NCBI GenBank assembly: GCA_035326025.1
Contig: DAOKYT010000017.1
Location: forward strand, 1 to 44,757
DNA from: Amarobacter sp035326025
GTDB lineage: Bacteria > Chloroflexota > Dehalococcoidia > Tepidiformales > Tepidiformaceae
Length of the DNA: 44,757 bases
Direction of reading: 5' to 3'
Shown here piece by piece: positions 23,068 to 31,280 of this stretch. The position numbers and the translations under genes are program-made. Within the stretch, counting starts at the first letter, position 1. Each line of letters starts with the position of its first letter. The notes beneath the pieces are model-generated. The model saw only the letters and a list, made by a program, of their open reading frames with translations, did no database searches and had not been told where the DNA came from.

Positions 23068-23751
23068 TCAGGCGCTCGGCCCGTCGTTGCGAGAGGCGCG
23101 GTGGGCCGCTGCCACGTCGAGGAGATCTCGTACCTCGTCATCGCTGGTAGGGTGAAATTCGCGGTACCAGAGACCGACCGCATGGAACGGGCTGGGCGTG
23201 AACGGACAAACGCATTCAAGGCCGGCGAACGCCTGCATGAGCTCCTGGCACGTCTCCGGCGCCGCGACCGGCGCCCCAACGACGACGCGGGCGGCTCCCA
23301 TGCGCCGCACCGCCTCCACGGCGGCTCTCATCGATGCACCCGTGGCCAGCCCGTCATCCACGAGGACGACGGGCCGGCCGCGGAGATCCAGGGCAGGGCG
23401 CTGGCCGCGGTATGCCCGTTCCCGGCGTTCCAGCTCGATGCGTTCGCTGGCGGCCACCCGCTCGATGTCCGCGGGCGCAATCCGCAGGCTGTCGACGACC
23501 TCCTGGTTGAGCACGCGAACGCCGCCGCTTGCGATGGCGCCCATCGCGAGTTCGGGATGTCCCGGCGCGCCCAGCTTCCGCACCGTGAACACTTCCAGCT
23601 CCAGGCCGAGCGCGCCGGCGACTTCGTATGCCACGGGTATGCCGCCGCGAGCCAGCCCCAGCACGAGGGCGTCCTGGGGAAGGTGGTGCTCTTCCAGGGC
23701 TTTGGCGAGGAGGCGCCCCGCCGCGCGGCGGTCGGTATACTGCCGGTCCAT
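23068..23751 (-). CDS. Phosphoribosyltransferase-family protein
   Basis: 227 residues. The PRPP-binding loop is 'VVLVDDGLATGAS' near residue 120, with 'ALVLGLARGGIPVAYEVAGA' (PPi loop region) and 'MRAAVEAVRRMGAARVVVGA' around it. The N-terminus 'MDRQYTDRRAAGRLLAKALE' is typical for the uncharacterised group found with dienelactone-type hydrolases, as here. The start at 23751 lacks a clear Shine-Dalgarno. The base substrate is unknown; no purine or pyrimidine pathway gene is adjacent. Confidence 0.9.
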   Translation of the reverse strand: MDRQYTDRRAAGRLLAKALEEHHLPQDALVLGLARGGIPVAYEVAGALGLELEVFTVRKLGAPGHPELAMGAIASGGVRVLNQEVVDSLRIAPADIERVAASERIELERRERAYRGQRPALDLRGRPVVLVDDGLATGASMRAAVEAVRRMGAARVVVGAPVAAPETCQELMQAFAGLECVCPFTPSPFHAVGLWYREFHPTSDDEVRDLLDVAAAHRASRNDGPSA

Positions 23752-23894
23752 GACAGTGGAGTCTGACACCTGCGCGCGGGGATGCGAGGGGCTTTCGGTC
23801 CGGCGATCCCGCCCGGTCGTCCCGCGCCGCGAACGTCGCTCGCGCGAGTGCCGCGGCCACGTAGAATCGGGCACACCAACCCGCGGAGCCGCGC

Positions 23895-24701
23895 ATGTCT
23901 TACGAAGCCATCCTTTACGACGTTGAAGACGGTGTCGCCACCATCACGCTGAATAAGCCCGAACGGTTGAACGCCTTCGACAACCAGATGCTCGCTGAAT
24001 GGGTCGACGCCATCCACCGGGCGGACCAGGACCGGGGCGTGGGGGCCATCATCCTGACCGGGGCCGGCCGCGGCTTTTGCAGCGGAATGAACGTCGCTGC
24101 CCAGGCTGGCGGTTCCGGCGTCCTTCGCTCGGAGGCCAGCGTCGCCAGCCGGCGGCACAGCCTCCGCGACAGCGTGCACCCGATCCCCCGGGCGCTTATC
24201 CAGCTCGAGAAGCCGTACATCGCCGCAATCAACGGCGCCGCCGCCGGAGCCGGCATGGACATGGCCACCATGGCCGACATCCGATTCGCCGCCAGCACGG
24301 CCCGCATGGGCATGAGCTATGTGCGCATGGGCCTGTTCCCCGGCGATGGCGGGACCTACACGCTTCCACGCGTTGTGGGCACCCAGCGCGCCCTCGACCT
24401 CATCTGGACGGGCCGGATGATCACCGCCCAGGAAGCGCTCGAGATGGGGTACCTCATGGCGGTATATGAACCGGACGAACTGATGCCCCGCGTGCGGGAA
24501 TACGCCCGCCAGCTGGCGAAAGGGCCCGGAGTTGCCATCCAGCTTTCGAAAAAGCTTGTCTACCGCTCGGCGAACATCTCCTTCGACGAGCACCTGGATT
24601 TCGCCCAGATGGCCATGTTCATCGCCCAGTCCACGGAAGATGCCCGGGAAGGGCCGCGGGCCTTTGTGGAAAGGCGCGAGCCGCAATTCAAGGGGGAATA
24701 G
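23895..24701 (+). CDS. Enoyl-CoA hydratase/isomerase family protein
   Basis: 268 residues, crotonase fold. Oxyanion-hole segments are 'LTGAGRGFCSGMNVAAQAGG' and 'YIAAINGAAAGAGMDMATMA', with 'ADIRFAASTARMGM' and 'GGTYTLPRVVGTQRALDLIW' after them. The position that often carries the second catalytic Glu reads 'GDGGTYTLPR', lacking the typical 'PE' dyad, so isomerase or another crotonase reaction is possible. It acts on acyl-CoA in fatty acid or aromatic degradation. TAGAAT about 26 nt upstream is a possible -10 box, and GCGGAG serves as Shine-Dalgarno. Confidence 0.92.
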   Translation: MSYEAILYDVEDGVATITLNKPERLNAFDNQMLAEWVDAIHRADQDRGVGAIILTGAGRGFCSGMNVAAQAGGSGVLRSEASVASRRHSLRDSVHPIPRALIQLEKPYIAAINGAAAGAGMDMATMADIRFAASTARMGMSYVRMGLFPGDGGTYTLPRVVGTQRALDLIWTGRMITAQEALEMGYLMAVYEPDELMPRVREYARQLAKGPGVAIQLSKKLVYRSANISFDEHLDFAQMAMFIAQSTEDAREGPRAFVERREPQFKGE

Positions 24702-24751
24702 GGACCACCCCGGTGAGGCCTGGCCATTCGGCCGGGGCTGACCCGCCGGTT

Positions 24752-24765
24752 GGCCGCTGACGGCC
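24752..24765 (+). terminator. Small hairpin after enoyl-CoA hydratase
   Basis: GGCCG / CGGCC with loop CTGA, 51 nt after the stop; short and without a T-tract. Confidence 0.25.
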
Positions 24766-24813
24766 GTGCTCCCATGGGGTATGGTCGACTGACCACTCCA
24801 GGAGGGTTCCGCC

Positions 24814-25035
24814 ATGCGTACCACCGACGACTGGGTCGCCCGCAACGTTCCGGATACGCAGGAAGCGATTCGCCAGGCCCTGGAGGTCCTCGATCGCTTC
24901 GGCTATAAACCGCACGATGTCGACCACCTCATCAAGCACGGCGCCGGCGGCGGGCCGGGCGATGGCGATGCTGACCTCGACGTTGCCATCAGCCTGCTCG
25001 GGCGGCTCCGCGCCGCCGGCATCGAGGTGAAGTGA
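24814..25035 (+). CDS. Hypothetical protein, 73 residues
   Basis: The start lies 7 nt after AGGAGGG. The sequence is helical at the N-terminus ('VPDTQEAIRQALEVLDRFGY'), has a glycine/aspartate-rich middle ('HGAGGGPGDGDADLD') and a short C-terminal helix ('AISLLGRLRAAGIEVK'). No family is recognised. It precedes the selenocysteine peroxiredoxin by 34 nt, and its good ribosome site and codon use support a real gene. Confidence 0.6.
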   Translation: MRTTDDWVARNVPDTQEAIRQALEVLDRFGYKPHDVDHLIKHGAGGGPGDGDADLDVAISLLGRLRAAGIEVK

Positions 25036-25056
25036 GACCGGCCCGGCGCTCGATGC

Positions 25057-25062
25057 TATCGT
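25057..25062 (+). promoter_or_regulatory. Possible -10 box TATCGT, leaderless peroxiredoxin start
   Basis: TATCGT ends 7 nt before the ATG at 25070. It is weaker than the other leaderless boxes in the window. Confidence 0.35.
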
Positions 25063-25069
25063 ATTGGGC

Positions 25070-25525
25070 ATGACGCTCGAAATTGGACAGCCTGCCCCGC
25101 CGTTCTCTCTTCGCAACAAGAATCGCGAGGAGGTCACGCTCGATTCGTACCCGGGCAAGCACCTCGTCCTCGCCTTCTACCCAATGGCCTTCACCGGTGG
25201 CTGAACGAGCGAGATGACGGCCTTCCGGACCCATGCCGACAGGTTCGCGGAGGCCGATGCCCAGGTGCTGGGCATCTCGGTCGATTCATTCGCCGCCGCG
25301 GGAGAGTTCGAGGACAAGCTCGGGCTCGACTTCCCGCTTCTCAGCGACTTCCCGCGCCACGAGGCGGGCCGCGCCTACGGCGTCTACAACGACGCGTTGG
25401 GCGTGCATAACCGCGCCACGATCGTCATCGACAAAGATCGCATCGTGCGCGACATCTACGTGGAACCGCGAGACTTCGAGTCTCACCCGGTCCACGCCCT
25501 CGAAGTGCTCGCCAGCCTGAAGTAA
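25070..25525 (+). CDS. Selenocysteine-containing peroxiredoxin (in-frame UGA = Sec45)
   Basis: 151 residues when UGA 25202-25204 is read as Sec. Frame: 'MTLEIGQPAPPFSLRNKNRE', then 'LAFYPMAFTGG', UGA, 'TSEMTAFRTHADRFAEADAQ' to TAA. The peroxiredoxin active site PxxxTxxC is here P-M-A-F-T-G-G-U, with Sec at the peroxidatic position. The rest is typical of AhpC/TSA-type and AhpE-like enzymes ('VLGISVDSFAAAGEFEDKLG', 'FPLLSDF', 'YGVYNDALGVHNRATIVID'). No resolving Cys is evident in the visible sequence, so it may be a 1-Cys (1-Sec) type. It reduces hydroperoxides using a thiol partner. A start at the Met after the UGA would lack the active site. Confidence 0.92.
25215..25241 (+). promoter_or_regulatory. 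Candidate bacterial SECIS element in peroxiredoxin gene
   Basis: CGGC (25218-25221) pairs with GCCG (25235-25238), extended by TG/CA around an A-A mismatch, with a 13-nt loop. GG in the loop is at 25227-25228, +23/+24 after UGA, the same distance as in the SelW-like gene. The stem is weaker than in that gene. Confidence 0.45.
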
Positions 25526-25551
25526 CCCGCGATCCCCGCGTACCGGATGGT

Positions 25552-25574
25552 GCCGAAAGTTGCCTGCTTTCGGC
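25552..25574 (+). terminator. Hairpin after peroxiredoxin gene
   Basis: GCCGAAAG / CTTTCGGC, a perfect 8-bp stem with loop TTGCCTG, 26 nt after the stop codon. It probably separates this gene from the malic enzyme. Confidence 0.5.
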
Positions 25575-25677
25575 CCACCGGTTCGCGCCCTCGCTGTGCG
25601 ACAATCTCAGGCGTGTCCGGCGGCCCCGGCATGCCAGATGCCGCAACACCCCACGCCGGACGTGGGAGGCGGCCCCC

Positions 25678-27129
25678 ATGTCTCGCGAGTCCACCCGGCA
25701 ACGGCCGGCACCCGCCTACACCTTCACCTTCCAGGCCCAATACCCCGACCAGCCCGGCATGCTTGCGCGCATCGCGGCCGCCGTTGCCGAGGCTGGCGGA
25801 AGCATGGGCGAGATCGACGTGGTCCGCTCGACACCGCGCTGGATCCTCCGGGAATTCCACGTCTCGGCTCACGACGGCGAGCACGCCCGACAGGTACTCG
25901 CCAGCGTCCGCAGGCTCCGTGGAGTCAGCATCAAGGCCGCCACGGACCGCGTGTTTCGCAGCCACCGTGGGGGCAAGATCGAAGTCCACAACAGGGTGCC
26001 GGTCGCCACCCTGAGCGACCTCTCGACCGTGTATACGCCTGGCGTGGCCAGGGTCTGCCTGGCCATCGAGCGCGAACCCGAGGCAGCGTACGAACTGACG
26101 ACCAAGGGCAACAGCGTCGCCGTCGTCACCGATGGCACCGCCGTCCTTGGCCTCGGCGATATCGGGCCCGCGGCGGCCATGCCAGTGATGGAGGGCAAGG
26201 CGATGCTCTTCAAGGCATTTGGCGGCATCGACGCCTGGCCAATTTGCCTGGACACCCGGGACCCGGACCAAATCGTCGCCACCGTCAAGGCGCTCGCGCC
26301 GGGGTTTGGCGGCATCAACCTGGAGGACATCTCCGCTCCCCGCTGCTTCGAAATCGAGGACCGCCTCCGTGCGGAACTCGATATCCCGGTCTTCCACGAT
26401 GATCAGCACGGTACCGCCGTGGTCGTCCTCGCGGCGCTCATCAATGCCCTCCGGCTGGTCAAGAAGGAGCCACCCGATCTGAAGGTCGTCGTGCTTGGTG
26501 CCGGTGCGGCCGGCATCGCCTGCTCGCGCATCATCATGGCGGCTGGCGTCACCAACATCATCGGTTGCGACCGGTCCGGGATCATCTACAAGGGCCGCGC
26601 CGAACACATGAACGCGATGAAGGAATGGTTCGCCGCGCATACGAACCCGGAAGGCCGCCGTGGCTCCATCAGCGACGCGCTCGAAGGGGCGGATCTTCTG
26701 CTGGGCCTCGCCGGCCCGGACCTGGTCACCGTTGACGACATCAAGCGCATGAACCGCGACCCGATGGTGTTCGCCATGGCCAACCCCGACCCGGAAATCC
26801 GGCCCGAGCTCGCCGCCCCTCACGTCGCCATCATGGCTACCGGCCGTTCGGACTTCCCCAACCAGATCAACAACGTGCTGTGCTTCCCTGGCCTGTTCCG
26901 GGGCGTGCTCGATGTCCGGGCCCGCCAGATCAACGAGGAGATGAAGCTCGCCGCCGCCTACGCCATCGCCGATTCCGTTTCGAAGTCCGAGCTGAGCGCC
27001 GAGTACATCATTCCCAGCGTGTTCCATCCCACCGTCTTCAAGAACGTCGCCCGCGCTGTCGCCAGGAAAGCCATCGAGACGGGAGTGGCGTCGCATCCCG
27101 CGAAGGCATCTCGCCACGTTTTCATCTGA
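25678..27129 (+). CDS. NAD(P)-dependent malic enzyme with N-terminal ACT domain
   Basis: 483 residues from the ATG 8 nt after GGGAGG. Residues about 12-90 are an ACT regulatory domain ('AQYPDQPGMLARIAAAVAEA'). The malic domain follows: 'VYTPGVARVCLAI', 'KGNSVAVVTDGTAVLGLGDI', 'AMPVMEGKAMLFKAFGGIDA', 'GFGGINLEDISAPRCFEIE' and 'VFHDDQHGTAVV' (metal and substrate residues). The NAD domain has 'VVLGAGAAGIA', and 'VFAMANPDPEIRPE' comes near the end. It converts malate to pyruvate and CO2. The ACT domain suggests allosteric control by an amino acid or similar small ligand. It is convergent with rpe. Confidence 0.95.
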   Translation: MSRESTRQRPAPAYTFTFQAQYPDQPGMLARIAAAVAEAGGSMGEIDVVRSTPRWILREFHVSAHDGEHARQVLASVRRLRGVSIKAATDRVFRSHRGGKIEVHNRVPVATLSDLSTVYTPGVARVCLAIEREPEAAYELTTKGNSVAVVTDGTAVLGLGDIGPAAAMPVMEGKAMLFKAFGGIDAWPICLDTRDPDQIVATVKALAPGFGGINLEDISAPRCFEIEDRLRAELDIPVFHDDQHGTAVVVLAALINALRLVKKEPPDLKVVVLGAGAAGIACSRIIMAAGVTNIIGCDRSGIIYKGRAEHMNAMKEWFAAHTNPEGRRGSISDALEGADLLLGLAGPDLVTVDDIKRMNRDPMVFAMANPDPEIRPELAAPHVAIMATGRSDFPNQINNVLCFPGLFRGVLDVRARQINEEMKLAAAYAIADSVSKSELSAEYIIPSVFHPTVFKNVARAVARKAIETGVASHPAKASRHVFI

Positions 27130-27153
27130 GGGCGCGGGCGAGCCCGGGCGGGG

Positions 27154-27816
27154 CTAACGGCCCGCGGCCGCCCGCAGGTCGGCCAGGTTCTCGGCGACGC
27201 TCTTGCTGGCGTTGTACACCGAGCTCCCGCAGACCACGATGCTCGCGCCGGCCTGGGCGCACCGGGCGATGTTGCCCACCTTGACGCCCCCGTCGATCTC
27301 GATCTCGGCACCATAGCCCCCTTCGTCGAGCATCCGCCGGATCCGCCGCACCTTTTCGAGCTGCCGCGGGATCATCTCCTGACCACCCCAGCCCGGGTTG
27401 ATCGTCATCACCATCACCTGGTCGGCGTCGGGCAGCGACTCCTCGATCGCCGCGACTGGCGTCCCCGGGTTGATGCACACTCCCGCCCTGGCGCCAAGCC
27501 TGTGAATCGAATCGAGCGTCCGGTTGATGTGGGGCGAAACCTCGATGTGCACGTTGATGGTCTGCGCCGTCTCCGCGAACTGCTCGATCAGCCGTTCCGG
27601 CTCCAATGTCATCAGGTGGAGGTCGAATGGCAGGGTGGTCACCTTGCGAAGGGCATCGACGACCAGCCTGCCAAACGTGAATTGGGGCACGAAGCGCCCG
27701 TCCATCAGGTCCAGGTGGAGGAGATCGGCCCCACCCGCTTCCGCTGCCCGCACCTCGTCGGCCAACCGCCCAAAGTCGGCCGTGAGGATCGAGGGGGCAA
27801 TCTTGAGGAATGTCAT
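27154..27816 (-). CDS. rpe: Ribulose-phosphate 3-epimerase
   Basis: 220 residues, normal length. TIM-barrel enzyme interconverting ribulose 5-phosphate and xylulose 5-phosphate. Signature: 'KIAPSILTADFGRLADEV', 'LLHLDLMDGRFVPQFTFG' (catalytic Asp and metal ligands), 'DLHLMTLEPERLI', 'MTINPGWGGQEMIP' and 'IEIDGGVKVGNI' (second catalytic Asp) with the phosphate-binding 'VVCGSSVY'. The start is ATG 6 nt after TAGAAT. It is divergent from degV. Confidence 0.97.
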   Translation of the reverse strand: MTFLKIAPSILTADFGRLADEVRAAEAGGADLLHLDLMDGRFVPQFTFGRLVVDALRKVTTLPFDLHLMTLEPERLIEQFAETAQTINVHIEVSPHINRTLDSIHRLGARAGVCINPGTPVAAIEESLPDADQVMVMTINPGWGGQEMIPRQLEKVRRIRRMLDEGGYGAEIEIDGGVKVGNIARCAQAGASIVVCGSSVYNASKSVAENLADLRAAAGR

Positions 27817-27822
27817 GCGAGG

Positions 27823-27828
27823 ATTCTA
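27823..27828 (-). promoter_or_regulatory. -10 box TAGAAT, leaderless start of rpe
   Basis: Minus-strand TAGAAT ends 6 nt before the ATG at 27816. The divergent degV gene has its own TATACT on the other strand in the same 63-bp region, with a longer leader. Confidence 0.5.
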
Positions 27829-27879
27829 CGTGGTTTCACGGCTGCGTTTATACTTGCCTGCGTAGGCACCTGAACAATT

Positions 27880-28719
27880 ATGACCGTGCGCATCGTTACC
27901 GACTCGACCTGTGACCTCCCGGCTGAGGATATCGAACGCTATGCGATCACCGTGGTGCCGCTGACCGTCTTCTTTGGCGAAGAGGCGCTGCTCGACGGTA
28001 TCGATGTCACGCCCGCCGATTTCTATGCCCGCATGGTCGCGTTTAAGGGCCTCCCGCGGACGAGCCAGCCCTCGGTGGAGCTGTTCCAGGACGCCTACCG
28101 AAGCCTCGCCTCGGGCGGTGTCGATATCGTCTCGATCCACATCTCCTCCAGGCTCTCCGGCACGCTCAACGCCGCCTCGGTCGCGCGCGAGGTTGTGAAG
28201 GAAGACGTCCACGTCGACCTGATCGACTCGTACAACGTGAGCCTCGGGCTCGGCCTGATCGTGCTCGAGGCGGCCCGGGCGGCCCAGGCGGGCGCCAGTC
28301 TGCCGGAGGTCGTGGCCGCCGCCCGGCGCGCCATGGACCGCGTGTCGGTGCATGTTGTGGTTGATACGCTGGAGTACCTCCAGAAGGGCGGCCGCATCGG
28401 GCGGGCCCGCTCGTTCCTCGGCTCCGTCCTCAAGGTCAAGCCCATCATCCGCGTGGAAGACGGCGAGGTCGCACCCTTCGAGCGCGTCCGGACGCGTGCC
28501 AGGGCGATCGAGCGCATCTTCGAGCTTGCCTCGAATATGCCCCGCGCCCGGGAGATGTTTGTCGGATGCGGCGGAGACGATAGTGATGCGCGCGCCCTCA
28601 TCGAGCGCCTTCGGCCCCACCTTCCGCACACGGAATTGCGGCTCGGTTACCTCGGGCCGGTGGTGGGCGTCTACACCGGCCCGAACGCGCTCGGCATCGC
28701 GGCGCTGGAGCGGGAGTGA
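27880..28719 (+). CDS. DegV-family fatty-acid-binding protein
   Basis: 279 residues. DegV/FakB-type proteins bind a fatty acid between two alpha/beta domains and, in Firmicutes, present it to the kinase FakA. Signature: 'RIVTDSTCDLPAEDIERYAI', 'VVPLTVFFGEEALLDGIDV', 'LPRTSQPSVELF', 'VSIHISSRLSGTLNAA', 'YLQKGGRIGRARSFLGSVLK'. It overlaps recG (GTGA), a pairing common in bacteria. No fakA-like gene is in the window. Confidence 0.95.
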   Translation: MTVRIVTDSTCDLPAEDIERYAITVVPLTVFFGEEALLDGIDVTPADFYARMVAFKGLPRTSQPSVELFQDAYRSLASGGVDIVSIHISSRLSGTLNAASVAREVVKEDVHVDLIDSYNVSLGLGLIVLEAARAAQAGASLPEVVAAARRAMDRVSVHVVVDTLEYLQKGGRIGRARSFLGSVLKVKPIIRVEDGEVAPFERVRTRARAIERIFELASNMPRAREMFVGCGGDDSDARALIERLRPHLPHTELRLGYLGPVVGVYTGPNALGIAALERE

Positions 28720-31244
28720 GCGCCGTGGCCACCGAGGCTGGCCGCCTCATCCGGGTGTTCGAGCTCGAACGCGACCGGGGGTTCGATAACCAGGCGGTGG
28801 TCGGCGGCCTCGACCGTATGCTCATCCAGATGGTCGAGGATGGCGTCATCCGCAAGGGCACCGCGCTCGAGGCGCGCCTCCACGCCCTGCCGCCCGGCGG
28901 CTACCGCTCCCTCGACCCCACCGGGCGCGACGCCTGGGTTACCGCGACGCTGGTGGCGCTCCGCCGCGAGCAGATCGCGCCAGTCCGCGCCCCCGCGCCA
29001 CCCCTGCCCGTGGCGCATTCGCCGTCCCCACCGCCACCCGCCCGCCAGCGCACGGGCCCAAGGGCTCCGCGCCGCCTCGGTACCGGCGGCCCTTCGGGCG
29101 CGAGCGTGCCGGCCGCGGTGGCGGAGGATCCGGGGCGCCTTACCCCGGATTCGCCCATCGCGCGGCTGCCCGGCGTGGGCAGGGCGGCCGTGGCGCGGTT
29201 CGAGCGGCTCGGCGTGACCACCGCCGGCGATGCCGTGTTCCTCTTCCCTCGCCGCTTCAACGACTTCACGGATCTCCGCAAGATCAGCGACCTCCGGCCG
29301 GGCAGCCAGCCGCAAACCGTGGTCGGCACCATCTTCACCATCGGAGAGGTCCGCTTCGGGCGGCGGCTGCGCGGCACCCAGGCCGTCATCACCGACGGCT
29401 CGGGCATGCTCAAGGCCATGTGGTGGAACATGCCCTTTGTCGCCCGCGCGCTTTCCGAAGGCCAACGCGTCGTCCTTTCGGGGCGTGTCCGCGAGTACCG
29501 CGGCCGCATCCAGATGGAGAACCCGGAGTACGAGCCGGCCGATGACGACTCCTTCGAGGCAGGGCGCCTCCAGCCTGTCTACCCGGCCACCCAGGGGCTT
29601 GGCCAGCGCACGATCCGCAACGCGGTGAAGGCCGCCGTCGAGGCGCTCGCTGGCGAAGTCGCCGACCCTGTGCCGGGATGGCTCGGCCGCGAAGAGGGGC
29701 TCTCGCCGGTCGCGCGGGCCATCCGCGAGTACCACTTCCCGTCGCACCCCGGCGCAGCCGAGGAAGCTCGCCAGCGCCTCGCCATAGGCGAATTCCTGGC
29801 CGTCCAGGCGGCGGTGCTCATCCGCCGCGCCGAGTGGCAGCAGGGAAACGACGCGCCCTCGCTCTCCCTGGAATCCGAACGCGCGGGCTTTCTCCGGTCG
29901 CTGCCCTTCCCGCTCACCCGGGCGCAGGAACGCTGCCTTTCGGAGATCGAAGGCGACCTCCGCGGGCCCCACCCCATGCTCCGCCTCCTCCAGGGCGACG
30001 TGGGCAGCGGCAAGACCGTGGTTGCCTTCGCGGCGATGCTCGCCGCCGTGCGTTCGGGGTACCAGGCCGCGCTCATGGCTCCCACCGAAATCCTTGCCGA
30101 ACAGCACTACCGCTCGCTCTCTCGCCTGCTCGGAGGCGACCAGGTCTCCGCGCTCGACGGCCTCTTCGCGCCGCCCTGGCTGGGACGGCCGCTCCGCGTG
30201 CTCATGCTCACCGGGTCACTGACGGCCTCTCAAAAGCGGCAGATCCGCGGCGACGCCGCTCACGGTGGCGCTGACATCATCATCGGCACCCATGCCCTGC
30301 TCGAAGACGATGTGGCCATCCCGCAGCTCGGGCTGGCGGTCATCGATGAACAACACCGCTTCGGCGTGTTGCAGCGAGCTCGCCTCCGCCAGAAGGGCAT
30401 GAACCCCCACCTCCTGGTCATGACGGCGACGCCGATCCCGCGCACGCTCGCGCTCACGGTCTACGGCGACCTCGAGGTATCGACCATCGACGAGATGCCC
30501 CCGGGCCGCAAGCCGGTGCGAACGCGCTGGTACCAACCCCACGAGCGCGATGATGCGTACGCATTCCTGCGCAAGCGCCTCGATGCCGGCGAACAGGCCT
30601 ACATCATCTGCCCGCTCGTCGAGGAATCGGAGACGCTGGACGTGCGTTCCGCCGAGGAGGAGTTCGAGCGCCTCCGCAACGGTCCGCTTCGCGGGTACGA
30701 GCTCGAACTCCTGCACGGGCGTATGCCCGCCCGCCAGAAGGACGACGTCATGGGGCGTTTCAGCCGGAACGAGGCGCGGGTGCTTGTCTCCACGAGCGTC
30801 GTCGAGGTTGGCATCGACGTGCCGAACGCCACCGTCATCGTCATCGAGGGCGCCGAGCGGTTCGGGCTGAGCCAGCTCCACCAGTTCCGCGGCCGCGTCG
30901 GCCGCTCCGGGAAGCAAAGCTACTGCCTGCTCTTCAGCAGCGAGGAAGACCCCGGCCCCGAGGCGCGCGAGCGACTCGAAGCGATGTGCGAGACCACCGA
31001 CGGCTTCGAGCTCGCAGAGGTCGACCTGCGGATGCGCGGCGAAGGGGAAACCTGGGGGCGCCTCCAGAGCGGTTCGAACACCATGCTCCGCGTCGCTCGC
31101 CTCACCGACCGCGACATCCTCCTCCGCGCCCGCTCCATGGCCACCCGCGTCCTCGCCCGCGACCCCATGCTGCAGAAGCCGGAGCACCGCGCCCTGGCTG
31201 CCGCGGTCAAGCCCTTCCTCGAAAAGGCCACCGAAGCCAACTGA
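28716..31244 (+). CDS. recG: ATP-dependent DNA helicase RecG
   Basis: 842 residues from GTG at 28716, overlapping the degV stop. RecG reverses stalled forks and processes branched DNA. An N-terminal extension of about 145 residues with a Pro-rich stretch precedes the wedge domain ('IARLPGVGRAAVARFERLGV', 'FLFPRRFNDF'), making it longer than the usual about 690. Helicase motifs: I 'LQGDVGSGKT', Ia 'LMAPTEILAEQHY', II 'VIDEQHRFG' (DEQH), III 'VMTATPIPRTLALT', IV-VI 'LLHGRMPARQKDDVM', 'VLVSTSVVEVGIDVPNA' and 'QFRGRVGRSGKQSY'. The C-terminal 'ADLRMRGEG' region reads 'VDLRMRGEGETWG' here. Confidence 0.97.
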   Translation: MSAVATEAGRLIRVFELERDRGFDNQAVVGGLDRMLIQMVEDGVIRKGTALEARLHALPPGGYRSLDPTGRDAWVTATLVALRREQIAPVRAPAPPLPVAHSPSPPPPARQRTGPRAPRRLGTGGPSGASVPAAVAEDPGRLTPDSPIARLPGVGRAAVARFERLGVTTAGDAVFLFPRRFNDFTDLRKISDLRPGSQPQTVVGTIFTIGEVRFGRRLRGTQAVITDGSGMLKAMWWNMPFVARALSEGQRVVLSGRVREYRGRIQMENPEYEPADDDSFEAGRLQPVYPATQGLGQRTIRNAVKAAVEALAGEVADPVPGWLGREEGLSPVARAIREYHFPSHPGAAEEARQRLAIGEFLAVQAAVLIRRAEWQQGNDAPSLSLESERAGFLRSLPFPLTRAQERCLSEIEGDLRGPHPMLRLLQGDVGSGKTVVAFAAMLAAVRSGYQAALMAPTEILAEQHYRSLSRLLGGDQVSALDGLFAPPWLGRPLRVLMLTGSLTASQKRQIRGDAAHGGADIIIGTHALLEDDVAIPQLGLAVIDEQHRFGVLQRARLRQKGMNPHLLVMTATPIPRTLALTVYGDLEVSTIDEMPPGRKPVRTRWYQPHERDDAYAFLRKRLDAGEQAYIICPLVEESETLDVRSAEEEFERLRNGPLRGYELELLHGRMPARQKDDVMGRFSRNEARVLVSTSVVEVGIDVPNATVIVIEGAERFGLSQLHQFRGRVGRSGKQSYCLLFSSEEDPGPEARERLEAMCETTDGFELAEVDLRMRGEGETWGRLQSGSNTMLRVARLTDRDILLRARSMATRVLARDPMLQKPEHRALAAAVKPFLEKATEAN

Positions 31245-31268
31245 CCCGCCATAGCCCGGGTCCGTCCC

Positions 31269-31274
31269 TATAAT
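31269..31274 (+). promoter_or_regulatory. -10 box TATAAT, leaderless start of radA
   Basis: A perfect TATAAT ends 6 nt before the ATG at 31281, so radA has its own promoter and almost no 5' UTR. Confidence 0.6.
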
Positions 31275-31280
31275 GCCTCG

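Noticed and set aside
23328..24845. A 505-codon minus-strand frame across enoyl-CoA hydratase
   Set aside because: Antisense shadow; the first part is simply the out-of-frame complement of the crotonase gene and the last part is a shifted reading of the phosphoribosyltransferase.
27786..27806. TCAAGATT followed by CTCGAT near the rpe start (minus strand)
   Set aside because: The spacer is only 5 nt and the sequence encodes the conserved rpe motif KIAPSIL, so it is not a sigma-28 site.
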